Assembly: GCA_003478355.1 (NCBI GenBank)
Contig: QUFC01000023.1
Coordinates: forward strand, 1-59,355
From: Lachnospiraceae bacterium AM48-27BH
Lineage (GTDB): Bacteria > Bacillota > Clostridia > Lachnospirales > Lachnospiraceae
DNA length: 59,355 bases
Reading direction: 5' to 3'
Shown here in pieces: positions 19,640 to 27,523 of this stretch (positions are counted from its first letter, which is position 1; each line of letters begins with the position of its first letter). Below the pieces are notes generated by a model. That model did no database searches. It saw only the letters and a list, made by a program, of their open reading frames with translations, and was not told where the DNA came from. A program made the translations under genes and the position numbers.

Positions 19640-20196
19640 GGTGTTTCCTCCATAGGAAGATGCGCCGTGCATTCGACCTCGTTGCCCCAAACATCCCAGC
19701 CTTCGGGAGACTGACGGGCAAAAAGCTCTACGCGGGGAAGGTCTCCCATGAGCCGAACAATGCGCTCCCGCGCTTCATCCGGCTTTTTGGAATGCTCTTC
19801 AATGTGGCTGAGGATGACCTGACGCACACCGGCGTCAACACGCTTCGGATGTCCCTTCGTAGCAAGGATGCAGATTTCGGCATTCGCCCTTGTCCAGTAG
19901 CCCATGCCGGTAAAGAGATCGTCGTTCTTACGGTTTTGCTTCACCCATACAAAAGCCACGGTCTTATAGGAAAATCCCCATGCCGTCAGCACTTCGAGTG
20001 CTTCACAGAGGCACGGGAACGTGATCCAGAGGAACAGGGCGCAGTCCTTCGCGGCAAGCTCACCGACCGGAAGTGCCTTGATGTCTTCAATGCACATTGT
20101 CGGGTAGTGGCTTTCTGCCGACCGTCCCTGTCCCTTCTTGGAGTAAGTCCGATACGCCCAAGGGGGATCGGCATAGATGATGCTGTACTTCTTCAT
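19627..20196 (-). CDS. MT-A70 family DNA adenine methyltransferase
   Basis: 189 residues; start at 20196 behind AAGGAGG. The catalytic DPPW motif is at about residues 10-13 (IIYADPPWAY), followed by SHYPTM and FLWITFP, standard for MT-A70 enzymes that methylate adenine N6. It is located inside the conjugation operon. A role in protecting the incoming element DNA is plausible but not shown. It is intact, unlike the second methyltransferase at 14809. Confidence 0.85.
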   Translation of the reverse strand: MKKYSIIYADPPWAYRTYSKKGQGRSAESHYPTMCIEDIKALPVGELAAKDCALFLWITFPCLCEALEVLTAWGFSYKTVAFVWVKQNRKNDDLFTGMGYWTRANAEICILATKGHPKRVDAGVRQVILSHIEEHSKKPDEARERIVRLMGDLPRVELFARQSPEGWDVWGNEVECTAHLPMEETPCCG

Positions 20197-20209
20197 GCTG
20201 CCGACCTCC

Positions 20210-21079
20210 TTAGTGCGCATGGAAAATGGATTTTGCGAGGCTTCCGGTCTTGAACAGCGAGAAGCATAGAATGACCGTATACGCTGCCACAGAGAACAGA
20301 GCCGAATGAATGTTGTCTGCGATGATCATGCCGTTGATCAGCACCGCATAGATGCCGACGCAGACCATGATGAGAAAGCCCTGAAATGCCAGAGCAAACA
20401 AGCCTTTCAGATAATTCGTGCCGATGCTGCCCCATTCGCGGTTGCTCATGGTTGCGATGGGAATAGGCGCAATACTCACGGTGCAATAAATCTCAATCAT
20501 GCGCCCGTAGAGAATGACCGTAATGAGGATCGCCATGATTTTGAGGCACAAGCTGATCAGAAGCGTTTCTATTGACAGACCGAGCAGTTCTCCGACGCCC
20601 ATGTTCTCCATGCCGGTACGCATCTGCGCAATCGTCGAATCAATATCAATGCTGGTGTTGCCGTGAATGACACCGGCTGCACCGGAAACTACGTTCTGCC
20701 CGATGTCGAATACTGCCATCACGATGTCAAAGGTGTGCGTCACGAGATAGATTGCCACAGCCGCCTTGAAAAACCACTTGAAGAACATCCAAGTGTCCAT
20801 GTCGTGAAGGTTGTTTTTCTCGGTGATCATGGAAATCAGCTCGTAGCACAAAACGAAGGTGATGATGATACCAGCGATGGGGACTATCACGTTTTCGGAT
20901 AGTCCCCGGATCATCTGGTACACGCCGCCGTTCCAGCCGGACGGTGTTTGCCCAACTTCGGCGGCAATCGTTCCTACCTTCTCGTTGACATCGGTGAACA
21001 TATTGGTCAGGTTGCTCTCGATCCATCCGATCAGCATATCCTTGAGAGCCTGCTCAATCTTTTCTAAAATGCTGCCCAA
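20210..21079 (-). CDS. TrbL/VirB6-like conjugation membrane protein
   Basis: 289-residue polytopic membrane protein with about six hydrophobic segments. It starts LEKIEQALKDMLIGWIESN, the usual opening of CD0411/TrbL-like proteins in Tn1549-type ICEs, and has the SIAPIPIATMSNREW motif in a loop. It is likely the channel-forming inner-membrane component of the type IV secretion system. Maff2 genes lie upstream and the methylase gene follows. Confidence 0.85.
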   Translation of the reverse strand: MGSILEKIEQALKDMLIGWIESNLTNMFTDVNEKVGTIAAEVGQTPSGWNGGVYQMIRGLSENVIVPIAGIIITFVLCYELISMITEKNNLHDMDTWMFFKWFFKAAVAIYLVTHTFDIVMAVFDIGQNVVSGAAGVIHGNTSIDIDSTIAQMRTGMENMGVGELLGLSIETLLISLCLKIMAILITVILYGRMIEIYCTVSIAPIPIATMSNREWGSIGTNYLKGLFALAFQGFLIMVCVGIYAVLINGMIIADNIHSALFSVAAYTVILCFSLFKTGSLAKSIFHAH

Positions 21080-21118
21080 TATTTCACCACCCTTCGGTTA
21101 AGCTGGGCTTGCCGTGGA

Positions 21119-21334
21119 TTAGCCGAACAAACCGGAGAGCAGAGGGATGAGGGTCGTGCCGATCAGCACCACACCGCCGCCAGCCATGAGCTGCTTGATG
21201 CCCTGAGACTTAGCGCCGGGGTTGTCGTTGCCGTAGCCTTCCATGAGATTGACAACTCCCCACACCGCAAGACCCGCACCGAGGGCGATAACAAGCGTCT
21301 GGAGAACCGTAACTGCCTGATTGATAAATGCCAT
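21119..21334 (-). CDS. Maff2 family membrane protein, copy 2
   Basis: 71-residue protein with two membrane segments around a short polar loop (NLMEGYGNDNPG). Maff2 proteins occupy the place of VirB2/TrbC-type subunits in these ICEs; a pilin-like or channel role is inferred from that position. Its amino acid sequence is identical to the copy at 21429-21644, while the DNA differs at several third positions. It has its own ribosome site (GGAGG). Confidence 0.8.
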   Translation of the reverse strand: MAFINQAVTVLQTLVIALGAGLAVWGVVNLMEGYGNDNPGAKSQGIKQLMAGGGVVLIGTTLIPLLSGLFG

Positions 21335-21428
21335 ACTTGAATTTCCTCCTTAAATCGTTGGTGAATTGTGAGGGGAGAGTGCCTTTTCCAGCACCCGCCC
21401 CGATGGTTACTTCTGCGCGGCTGCCGGA

Positions 21429-21644
21429 TTAACCGAACAGACCGGAGAGCAGAGGGATGAGGGTCGTGCCGATCAGCACCACACCACCGCCAGCCATGAG
21501 CTGCTTGATGCCCTGAGACTTGGCACCGGGGTTGTCGTTGCCGTAACCTTCCATGAGGTTGACAACACCCCACACTGCGAGACCTGCGCCGAGGGCGATA
21601 ACGAGCGTCTGAAGAACCGTGACAGCCTGATTGATGAAAGCCAT
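21429..21644 (-). CDS. Maff2 family membrane protein, copy 1
   Basis: 71 residues, identical in protein sequence to the copy at 21119-21334. It is the first gene after a strong terminator-like hairpin at 21708-21776, so it should have its own promoter in the 60 bases upstream. Ribosome site AAGGAGG is present. Confidence 0.8.
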   Translation of the reverse strand: MAFINQAVTVLQTLVIALGAGLAVWGVVNLMEGYGNDNPGAKSQGIKQLMAGGGVVLIGTTLIPLLSGLFG

Positions 21645-21707
21645 AGATTTTCCTCCTTGATTTGAAAAAGATTGGTTGTGTATTTTTGAAAATGGGCATA
21701 AAAAAAG

Positions 21708-21776
21708 AAGCCCCGTCGCTGTTCTGCTTTGGGAGCCATCAGGCTTTACCCACTGCGCAGTGCAGCGACGGGGCTT
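21708..21776 (-). terminator. Rho-independent terminator after virD4
   Basis: Arms AAGCCCCGTCGCTG and CAGCGACGGGGCTT enclose a 41-base loop. On the minus strand the second arm is followed by CTTTTTTT. It lies directly behind the virD4 stop and would separate virD4 from the Maff2 genes. Confidence 0.85.
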
Positions 21777-23545
21777 TAATCTGCATCGACCTCGCCCATA
21801 TCATAGAGGTCGAATGTGTCATTGGGCTTGACTACCAGCTTGTGCTGCCGGTACTTCTCGATGTCAAAGATGTTCCGCTTGTCGTAGTCGGAGAGCTGTC
21901 GGTATTTGGGATGCTTCGTAATGTCGTATTTGTTACTGAGAAAAGGTCTCACACCTCGAAGCTGCAAAATACACTTAGCTCCGTCCATGACGGCGATCTC
22001 ATCCTGAGACATCAGTTCCTTGCCGGTCTTCTGATAATTCAAGCCGTAGGAGTTGTTGTTGGAACGGGTTTCCGAGGTGTTGTAAAGGTCGATTGTCTCC
22101 TTGCCCAGCACCTCGCTGATTTCCTTGAGCGTGGATTTCTCCTTGCCGCCGAGGAAAAGTGTGCAGTCACAGTTGCCCGTGATGGTGTCCGCCGCGTCCT
22201 TGTAGATGGTCTTGAGCTGAGACTGGGACTGCAAGATGATTGACGCCGAAATTTCCCGGCTTCGTATGGTGGCGATGAGCTTATCAAACTTCGGGATTTG
22301 ACCGATGTTCGCAAACTCGTCAAGCAGACAGCGCACATGGACGGGAAGCCGCCCGTTGTAAACGTCATCTGCTTTGTCGCAGAGAAGGTTGAAGAGCTGG
22401 GAATACATGATTGCCGCAACGAAGTTGAAGGTGTCATCGGTATCCGAAATGATGACGAACAGCGCCGTCTTTCGGTCTCCGATGGTGTCCAGCTCCATCT
22501 CGTCGTAGCTCATCAGCTCCCGCAGCTCTGCGATGTCGAAGGGCGCAAGCCTTGCACCGCAGGAAATTAAGATCGACTTAGCGGTCTTGCCAGCAGCCAG
22601 CTTGTATTTGCGGTATTGCTTGACCGCGAAGTGATCCGGGTCACGGGCTTCCAGCTCGTCGAACATCTTGTCCACGGGATTCTTGAAGGTCTCATCGTCC
22701 TCTCTGGCTTCCGAGGCATTGATCATTTCGAGCAGGGTAGTAAAGTTTTTCTCGTGGTCGGGTGCTTCGTACCAGATGTAACCGATGAGGGCTGTGTAGT
22801 ACAGCTTCTCCGCCTTCACCCAAAAATCTTCGCCGGACTTATCGCCATCTCCCTTCGTGTTGACGATGATCGTATTGACCAGCTTGAGGATGTCCTTCTC
22901 GCTGCGGATGTAGCTGAAAGGATTGTAGTGCATGGATTTCTTGAAGTTGATGGTATTCAGCGACTTGATGACATAGCCGCCCTTTTCGAGCATCTTGCCG
23001 CACTCCACCAGTACCGTACCCTTCGGATCAGTGACCACATAGGAGCTGTGCATCTGCATCAGGTTCGGCTTCACGAAAAAGCGTGTCTTGCCTGAGCCGG
23101 AACCGCCGATGACAAGGATATTTTTGTTGCGGGCGTATTTCGGCTGCTTCGGGCGGCTGTTCATGGTCAGGAACTCCGTCTGCGTTAGGATGACGTTGTT
23201 CGAGAACTCCGGATCCGTGTACGGCTTGATGTCTTCCGACTTGCCCCAGCGGGCAGAGCCGTACTCTTCGCCTTGCCGGAACTTCTTGCGGTTCTTGCCC
23301 TTGAAATAGACCGCCAGCTTGAGAAGCGCACCGGCAATCAGACCGATGAGCAGATCGACGGTATGAAAGCTGGGCAGCGGATTTGCAAAGGCAGTGCCGA
23401 ATACAGCAAAGCCGTTTGTCAGCTTGTCGATGAACTCCGTGCCGGGAGCGAGACGAAATACGGCGGCGATCTTATCCGCAAAGTAGAAGGCGAAGACATA
23501 CGGTAGGTTCAGAAGAACGAGCTTCTTCACATCGGGTTTGTTCAC
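21776..23545 (-). CDS. virD4: VirD4/TraG-type coupling protein
   Basis: 589-residue ATPase that links the relaxase-DNA complex to the secretion channel. Two N-terminal membrane segments (about residues 12-80) precede the cytoplasmic domain with Walker A GGSGSGKTR (about 153) and Walker B CLLDEFANIG. The late motif SILQSQSQLKTIY type region (ISASIILQSQSQLK) is also present. No frameshift is seen. It overlaps the stop of the PcfB gene by four bases. Confidence 0.92.
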   Translation of the reverse strand: MNKPDVKKLVLLNLPYVFAFYFADKIAAVFRLAPGTEFIDKLTNGFAVFGTAFANPLPSFHTVDLLIGLIAGALLKLAVYFKGKNRKKFRQGEEYGSARWGKSEDIKPYTDPEFSNNVILTQTEFLTMNSRPKQPKYARNKNILVIGGSGSGKTRFFVKPNLMQMHSSYVVTDPKGTVLVECGKMLEKGGYVIKSLNTINFKKSMHYNPFSYIRSEKDILKLVNTIIVNTKGDGDKSGEDFWVKAEKLYYTALIGYIWYEAPDHEKNFTTLLEMINASEAREDDETFKNPVDKMFDELEARDPDHFAVKQYRKYKLAAGKTAKSILISCGARLAPFDIAELRELMSYDEMELDTIGDRKTALFVIISDTDDTFNFVAAIMYSQLFNLLCDKADDVYNGRLPVHVRCLLDEFANIGQIPKFDKLIATIRSREISASIILQSQSQLKTIYKDAADTITGNCDCTLFLGGKEKSTLKEISEVLGKETIDLYNTSETRSNNNSYGLNYQKTGKELMSQDEIAVMDGAKCILQLRGVRPFLSNKYDITKHPKYRQLSDYDKRNIFDIEKYRQHKLVVKPNDTFDLYDMGEVDAD

Positions 23546-24033
23546 AGCTCCACACCCCGATCCTTGGTCTTGACCTTGACCTTCTCCTTATGCTGCGCCT
23601 TGCTCTGAACTTTCTCCTGATCCAGCTTGTGCCGGATGGACGGCTGTTCCTTCTGCTTGACGGTTTTGGCGGAGAACTCCTTGAACGCGGCGGTCATAAC
23701 ATCAACATCTCGTCCCTTGAAGAAGACAAGGTAGCTGGGCGGTTCTACGGAAACGTCCTTCTTGAGCGCAAAGTCCAGACCGTATTTGCTGGCAGTACGC
23801 TCAAAGGACTTGATGTTGCCGTCCGTCACTTCGATGTTGGAGATGGCGGCGTTCTGGCTCATCAGATGCTTGATGGACTGCTTGCCGCGATAGGTTTTGG
23901 GCTGCTGCATCTGCTTCTGCGCCTTCTCGATCTCCTGAACGAACTTGTCCAGAGCCTTTTTCAGCACCTCAGCAGAGATTTTGCCGCCCTTAATCATGAT
24001 TGCAACAACTTTGGTGTTGACTTCATCCTGCAT
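23542..24033 (-). CDS. PcfB family protein
   Basis: 163 residues. PcfB/DUF3801 proteins accompany VirD4-type coupling proteins (PcfC in enterococcal pCF10) and help recruit the relaxosome. The N-terminal MIKGGKISAEVLKKAL and the central SNIEVTDGNIKSFERTASK match this family as I remember it. The C-terminal tail is Lys/Gln-rich and likely disordered. It overlaps virD4 by four bases. Confidence 0.8.
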   Translation of the reverse strand: MQDEVNTKVVAIMIKGGKISAEVLKKALDKFVQEIEKAQKQMQQPKTYRGKQSIKHLMSQNAAISNIEVTDGNIKSFERTASKYGLDFALKKDVSVEPPSYLVFFKGRDVDVMTAAFKEFSAKTVKQKEQPSIRHKLDQEKVQSKAQHKEKVKVKTKDRGVEL

Positions 24034-24084
24034 TGCGGCGTTTACCTCCTTTCTTTGGAATGATTATTGGGACTGCTGCCTCAG

Positions 24085-24120
24085 CTAAGGCGGCACAATC
24101 CGGCGATAGATGTTCTTCAT
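24085..24120 (-). CDS. Possible 11-codon peptide or truncated small gene
   Basis: An ATG at 24120 sits behind a very strong site (AAAAAGGAGGTCAGAC) but the frame MKNIYRRIVPP ends after 11 codons. It may be a leader peptide, or the remnant of a short membrane protein cut by a stop. Only the ribosome site supports it. Confidence 0.25.
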   Translation of the reverse strand: MKNIYRRIVPP

Positions 24121-24162
24121 GTCTGACCTCCTTTTTCGTTTTTCTGCCAATGATACAAGTCC

Positions 24163-25023
24163 TCATAGGCAGTCTTCATCATAGTTGTAATCCCGCCCGT
24201 AGAAATCATGGTTGACGAGCGCGGAGTAGTAATTGTCTATCGTCAGAGAGGCGTTATACAGAGCGGTCAACAGGTACGCCCGGATATTACGGATGTCTGA
24301 CGGGTTCTTGTTCATTGCTTCCAGAACGTACTCTATGTGGCTGCTATTCAGCTTGAGAAAGCGGGACTTAACCACTTGCTGCGGCATATCCTCGCCATTG
24401 ATACGGATGGTCGGAGCGGTAGAGCAGACGGCATCCAGCATGATGTCCATGATCTCCCGGAAGCGGTCTTTATCGAACTTCGGATCCTGACAGAGAATGT
24501 TGTAGTCAAGATTCTCTTTGATAATCTCTTCATACTCGCTTCGCTCATCCATCCTGTCCATCACATCAAGATTGATGGATTGATAGTTCTTTGAGAGAGT
24601 ATTTCTTTCTTGTGTAATTACTTGGATAGTATTTCTTTGTGCGGGATTTTCCCTATGGGGATTCTCCACGTCTGGATTCTCCACATCGGGATTTTCCCTG
24701 TGTGGATTACCCCTGTGTGGCAAACCGGCTTGCGGCATCTCATAGATGTCGAACTCCGTGCTGACCATTCTGCCCTTATCATCTCTGCCACGGTGACGGA
24801 CAAGGTAGCCGTTTTCCTCAAGCTCCTTGAGTGCCGAAAGTATGGCGTCGGGACCTTCCTTGCAGAGTGCTGCAAGACCACGGGTGGAGAACTGCCAGCC
24901 GTCGTTGAAGGACAGCATCTTTGAGAGAAGACCGACTGCTTTGAGGGAGAGGTTCTTATCTCTCAGGTGGGTATTGCCCATGACCGTGAAGTCACGGGTT
25001 TTATTGACGCGATAGACTGACAC
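24163..25023 (-). CDS. Replication-initiator-like HTH protein with DUF6017-type C-terminus
   Basis: 286 residues from a GTG at 25023, just after the antirepressor stop. The N-terminal winged-helix region (KNLSLKAVGLLSKMLSFND, then GLAALCKEGPDAILSALKEL) is as in RepA-N/DnaD-like initiators of Tn1549 ICEs. A central linker repeats Glu-Asn-Pro units (HRENPDVENPDVENP). The C-terminal half is the helical domain seen in related ICE proteins. It probably controls replication or transcription of the element. The upstream ATG frame is in the antirepressor gene and is unlikely to be used. Confidence 0.7.
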   Translation of the reverse strand: MSVYRVNKTRDFTVMGNTHLRDKNLSLKAVGLLSKMLSFNDGWQFSTRGLAALCKEGPDAILSALKELEENGYLVRHRGRDDKGRMVSTEFDIYEMPQAGLPHRGNPHRENPDVENPDVENPHRENPAQRNTIQVITQERNTLSKNYQSINLDVMDRMDERSEYEEIIKENLDYNILCQDPKFDKDRFREIMDIMLDAVCSTAPTIRINGEDMPQQVVKSRFLKLNSSHIEYVLEAMNKNPSDIRNIRAYLLTALYNASLTIDNYYSALVNHDFYGRDYNYDEDCL

Positions 25024-25027
25024 ATGA

Positions 25028-25789
25028 TCACCCTGCCATTTCCGTAGATACTTCAACGCCGCAGATTCCAAAGTAGCGGATGCGGATGACGTTCTTGCCC
25101 TTCGGGGTGAAGTAGGTCTGAGAGCCGGTATAGCGGAAGGTCACGAAATCCCGGACGATGAAGAGTCCTTCGTTGCTCTTCTTGTTGTAGGGAAGAAGCT
25201 GACCGGAGGGAGAGCGGAACAGATACCCTTCGTTAAGCAGGAATTTGACGAACTTGCGCTCCGGGATTTTCAGTTCCTTCGCCGTGGTGCGAATGTTGGT
25301 GCAGTCATCTGGATTGACGAAGACGTCAAAGTAATCGGCTTTCGGTCTTGCGATGCCCAGCTCCGCTTCAAGGGCATTGGCGCGATTCGTTTCCTTGAGC
25401 AAGGTCTGCGCAAGCTCTATGATGACCGCCGGTTCCTTCTGAATGCGGTCCAGCAGGGATTCCGTCATGTAGCAGCCGGTCTTGCGGATCATGGGAACAA
25501 CCTCATCGAACAGCCAGTGTTCAAATCTTTCCGCCGAGGGGAGTTTGCTATGGACAATTAGCCTGTAAACATCACCCTCCGTAATGTAGGAAAGGGACTG
25601 CGTACCGCCGCTCGTAAGGGTGTCCCGTTTTAGGACACCCTTGCAATGGTCAATAATTGCCTTGCCGGGTCTGGCATATCCCAATGCTCTTGCAACATCT
25701 GAGCCGCAGAACAGAAGTGTTTCTCCGTCGAGGATCGTCCTCACCTCACCGAACTGTTCATTCCTGAAGACTTCGATTTTGTTATCCAT
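25028..25789 (-). CDS. Phage-type antirepressor (BRO-N plus KilA-C-like)
   Basis: 253 residues; the start at 25789 follows AAAGGAAA and removes a 59-codon upstream extension. The BRO-N domain covers about residues 1-110 (LFCGSDVARALGYARPGKA and HWLFDEVVPMIRKTG). The C-terminal DNA-binding domain carries TTAKELKIPERKFVKFL. Such proteins regulate prophages and ICEs by antagonising repressors. It is followed at once by the replication-initiator-like gene. Confidence 0.85.
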   Translation of the reverse strand: MDNKIEVFRNEQFGEVRTILDGETLLFCGSDVARALGYARPGKAIIDHCKGVLKRDTLTSGGTQSLSYITEGDVYRLIVHSKLPSAERFEHWLFDEVVPMIRKTGCYMTESLLDRIQKEPAVIIELAQTLLKETNRANALEAELGIARPKADYFDVFVNPDDCTNIRTTAKELKIPERKFVKFLLNEGYLFRSPSGQLLPYNKKSNEGLFIVRDFVTFRYTGSQTYFTPKGKNVIRIRYFGICGVEVSTEMAG

Positions 25790-26030
25790 GACAGGTTTCC
25801 TTTCCGGCATCAGATGTGCCACTTTGATTTTTGAGTGTAGAAACGGGATTGCAGCAGTAGGGACACTCTGCAAACACGCAGGACTGATATTTCCAGTGAG
25901 GACGGTGAAAGCGGCAGCTTCGGCACTCAGGGAGAATGCCATCCGCGCCGCTGTCAAAATGCTCAAAGCCGGGTATGGTCTGCATCAGCAATTCCAGTGC
26001 TTGCAGATCACCGGCTGTCATGCGTTTCAT
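25782..26030 (-). CDS. Cys-rich small ICE protein
   Basis: 82 residues from 26030 behind AAAGGAG. The first half is helical (MTAGDLQALELLMQTIPGF); the second has six Cys (CRSC, SCVFAECPYCC) suggesting a zinc-binding module. It overlaps the antirepressor gene by eight bases. It recurs at this place in Tn1549-like ICEs; role unknown. Confidence 0.65.
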   Translation of the reverse strand: MKRMTAGDLQALELLMQTIPGFEHFDSGADGILPECRSCRFHRPHWKYQSCVFAECPYCCNPVSTLKNQSGTSDAGKETCHG

Positions 26031-26094
26031 GCTTAAAAACTCCTTTCCTTCGCCGCATCGCCAGCAAATATTCCGGCTTTTGGGCAACAAAAAA

Positions 26095-26141
26095 AGAGGG
26101 TTTGCTTCTTACTCCAAATTGGAGAAGAAACAAACCCTCTT
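26095..26141 (-). terminator. Strong hairpin between DUF6050 and Cys-rich gene
   Basis: Arms AGAGGGTTTG and CAAACCCTCT with inner pairing TTCTT/AGAA and CTCC/GGAG, followed on the minus strand by a T-run (TTTTTTTGTTG). A terminator for the DUF6050-like gene. Confidence 0.8.
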
Positions 26142-26156
26142 CGTTTACGATGTAGT

Positions 26157-26465
26157 TCAGATGATTTCTCGGATGGTATGAATGACACCGAGCAGCAGCC
26201 CGATGAAGAAGGCAAGTCCTCCGATAAGACCGCCTATGATTAAGTTCAATGCGAAGATGCCGACTGAGCCGGAGATACCGTAGCCGCTGGGAACGAGCCA
26301 GAGGCACATCCTCCGGATGCCAAATGGCAAGCCGACGCAGATCCACATAAGGAAGTAGTCACATACGCCGTCAGGCATATAGATCGGCTTGAGAAATGAC
26401 GCGAGGCAGAACGCAAGCGCGATTGGAAGCAGAACCTCCTTCAAGAAGACTTTGATAGCACCCAC
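26157..26465 (-). CDS. DUF6050-like membrane protein
   Basis: 102 residues with three hydrophobic segments, the last long and Gly-rich (LIIGGLIGGLAFFIGLLLG). The middle CVGLPFGIRRMCLWLVP loop fits the DUF6050 proteins found at the start of Tn1549-like operons (from memory). It is an integral membrane protein of unknown role and the first gene of the ICE segment, ending in a strong terminator. Confidence 0.65.
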   Translation of the reverse strand: MGAIKVFLKEVLLPIALAFCLASFLKPIYMPDGVCDYFLMWICVGLPFGIRRMCLWLVPSGYGISGSVGIFALNLIIGGLIGGLAFFIGLLLGVIHTIREII

Positions 26466-26547
26466 TATATCCTCCTTCTGCCGGAAGTGTGCAGCGGCAC
26501 ACTCCGGCTTGCTTGATTATTGTGAAAGTCCTTTGTTTTCGGTCAAA

Positions 26548-26604
26548 AAAAGAAGGGACTAAGCCAGAATGCCTTGGTTTTCAAGGTCTTTCTGATTTAG
26601 TCCT
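26548..26604. repeat. Long dyad at ICE/IME2 junction
   Basis: Nested arms GGACTAA/TTAGTCC, CAGA/TCTG and CCTTG/CAAGG with centre GTTTT. It covers the aberrant last codons of the truncated recombinase. No T-run follows the outer arms, so an attachment site or element end is as likely as a terminator. Confidence 0.5.
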
Positions 26605-26879
26605 ATTATCGCACAATAATCCTTTGTGACAACGCAGTTGATTTTCCCGTCTTCGATGTCATCAATCATCCTTTGGAAACTTGGACGCTCGAAATTTGTC
26701 CCACTCCATCCGTCGTCAATGTACTCGTCTACAACGGTCAGCCCATGCTCTGCGGCATACTGTCTAAGCATCATGCGCTGGGTCTGGATACTGCCGCTTT
26801 CCCCCTGTAATTCATCGTCACGGCTCAATCTCAAATATAGTGCAGTGTTATAAATCGTTGTATTGTATGGTTGTTTCAC
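26559..26879 (-). pseudogene. Serine recombinase, N-terminal fragment
   Basis: 106 residues from a GTG at 26879 behind AAGGAGG. The resolvase opening is clear: LYLRLSRDDELQGES with the probable nucleophile Ser, then DDGWSGTNFERPSFQRM and CVVTKD. The family continues with LSRLGRN at this point, but here the sequence becomes foreign (YCAIIGLNQKDLENQG) and stops. About 400 or more residues are missing. It is the remnant of the integrase of IME2, cut at the junction with the ICE. Confidence 0.85.
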
Positions 26880-26986
26880 GGTTAAAAATCCTCCTTCTAA
26901 AAGAAACAACCCACGCTTATACAATACTCGCTGGTACAAGTATATCATAAGCGTGGGCTGATTGACAGTCGTTATTCCGTATTTTT

Positions 26987-27172
26987 TCAGGAAGCGGCGG
27001 CAGCGTGCTGGATCACATCTTCCAGTAGGCTGTCAAGCGGCTTCCCATCCTGTGCGAAATGCTCCGATACCTTGATACGGACTTTCCCCATGACAAAATA
27101 CTGGGTGCCGTCTTTTTCGGTAAGCAGGGTGCCGCTGTTTTCGTTGTTGCTCTCGTTTTTGTTTTTTGCCAT
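26987..27172 (-). CDS. TnpW-like small transposon protein
   Basis: 61 residues with a polar Asn/Lys-rich N-terminus and the core YFVMGKVRIKVSEHF, then SLLEDVIQHA. Small proteins of this layout (beta hairpin plus C-terminal helix) lie beside serine recombinases in Tn4451-like elements and are often called TnpW. The assignment is from context and general resemblance. Ribosome site GGAGG precedes the start. Confidence 0.5.
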   Translation of the reverse strand: MAKNKNESNNENSGTLLTEKDGTQYFVMGKVRIKVSEHFAQDGKPLDSLLEDVIQHAAAAS

Positions 27173-27248
27173 AGGCAGTTACCTCCATAAATGAAATATG
27201 CCCGACAAGAGAATGTCAGGCAGGTGTACAGCCGCAGACTGTCTCCAT

Positions 27249-27523
27249 GTCAACCGAACCGTGTCAACCGGCAGAAAAGACTTTGAAAACAATCCATAGG
27301 CGCTCTATGATTACTTTTTACTTTTTCTTTAATTTCTTGGTTGACATGGTTGACAAAGGGGAGAAATGCCCCAAATATCAGGCTTTTCCCCGTCAACCGG
27401 CTGTCAACCGAAGCGTCAACCAAACTGTCAACCGGTGGCTTTTCAGAATGGCAGTTCCATTTGCCGGGCTTCTTCTTCCGTGATTTCCTGAAAACCGTCC
27501 CCCTCCGGCGGAGCTTGGTTGAC
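27249..27523. repeat. GTCAACC iteron cluster, candidate replication origin
   Basis: Nine copies of GTCAACC or its complement GGTTGAC start at 27249, 27263, 27339 (complement), 27348 (complement), 27392, 27403, 27415, 27427 and 27517 (complement). Four of them are spaced 11-12 bases, about one helical turn. An AT-rich run (27311-27336) lies in the middle. Iterons with an AT-rich segment beside VapE and primase genes suggest an origin of replication for IME2. Confidence 0.65.

Larger units (their letters stand above)
7634..26465 (-). mobile_element. Tn1549/CTn-like ICE conjugation module
   Basis: Gene order from right to left is replication-initiator-like protein, PcfB, VirD4, Maff2, TrbL-like, methylase, PrgI, VirB4, methyltransferase, NlpC/P60 protein, DUF4315, DUF4366, topB. 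This is the order of the Tn1549/CTn-like clostridial ICEs. The relaxase and recombinase of the ICE usually lie beyond topB and are not in the window. Base composition is richer in GC than in neighbouring regions. Three of its genes carry apparent single-base frameshifts and topB is interrupted. Confidence 0.75.

Noticed and set aside
27249..27440. GTCAACC repeats as a CRISPR array
   Set aside because: Units are only seven bases long, occur in both orientations and have irregular short spacing, which fits iterons and not CRISPR.
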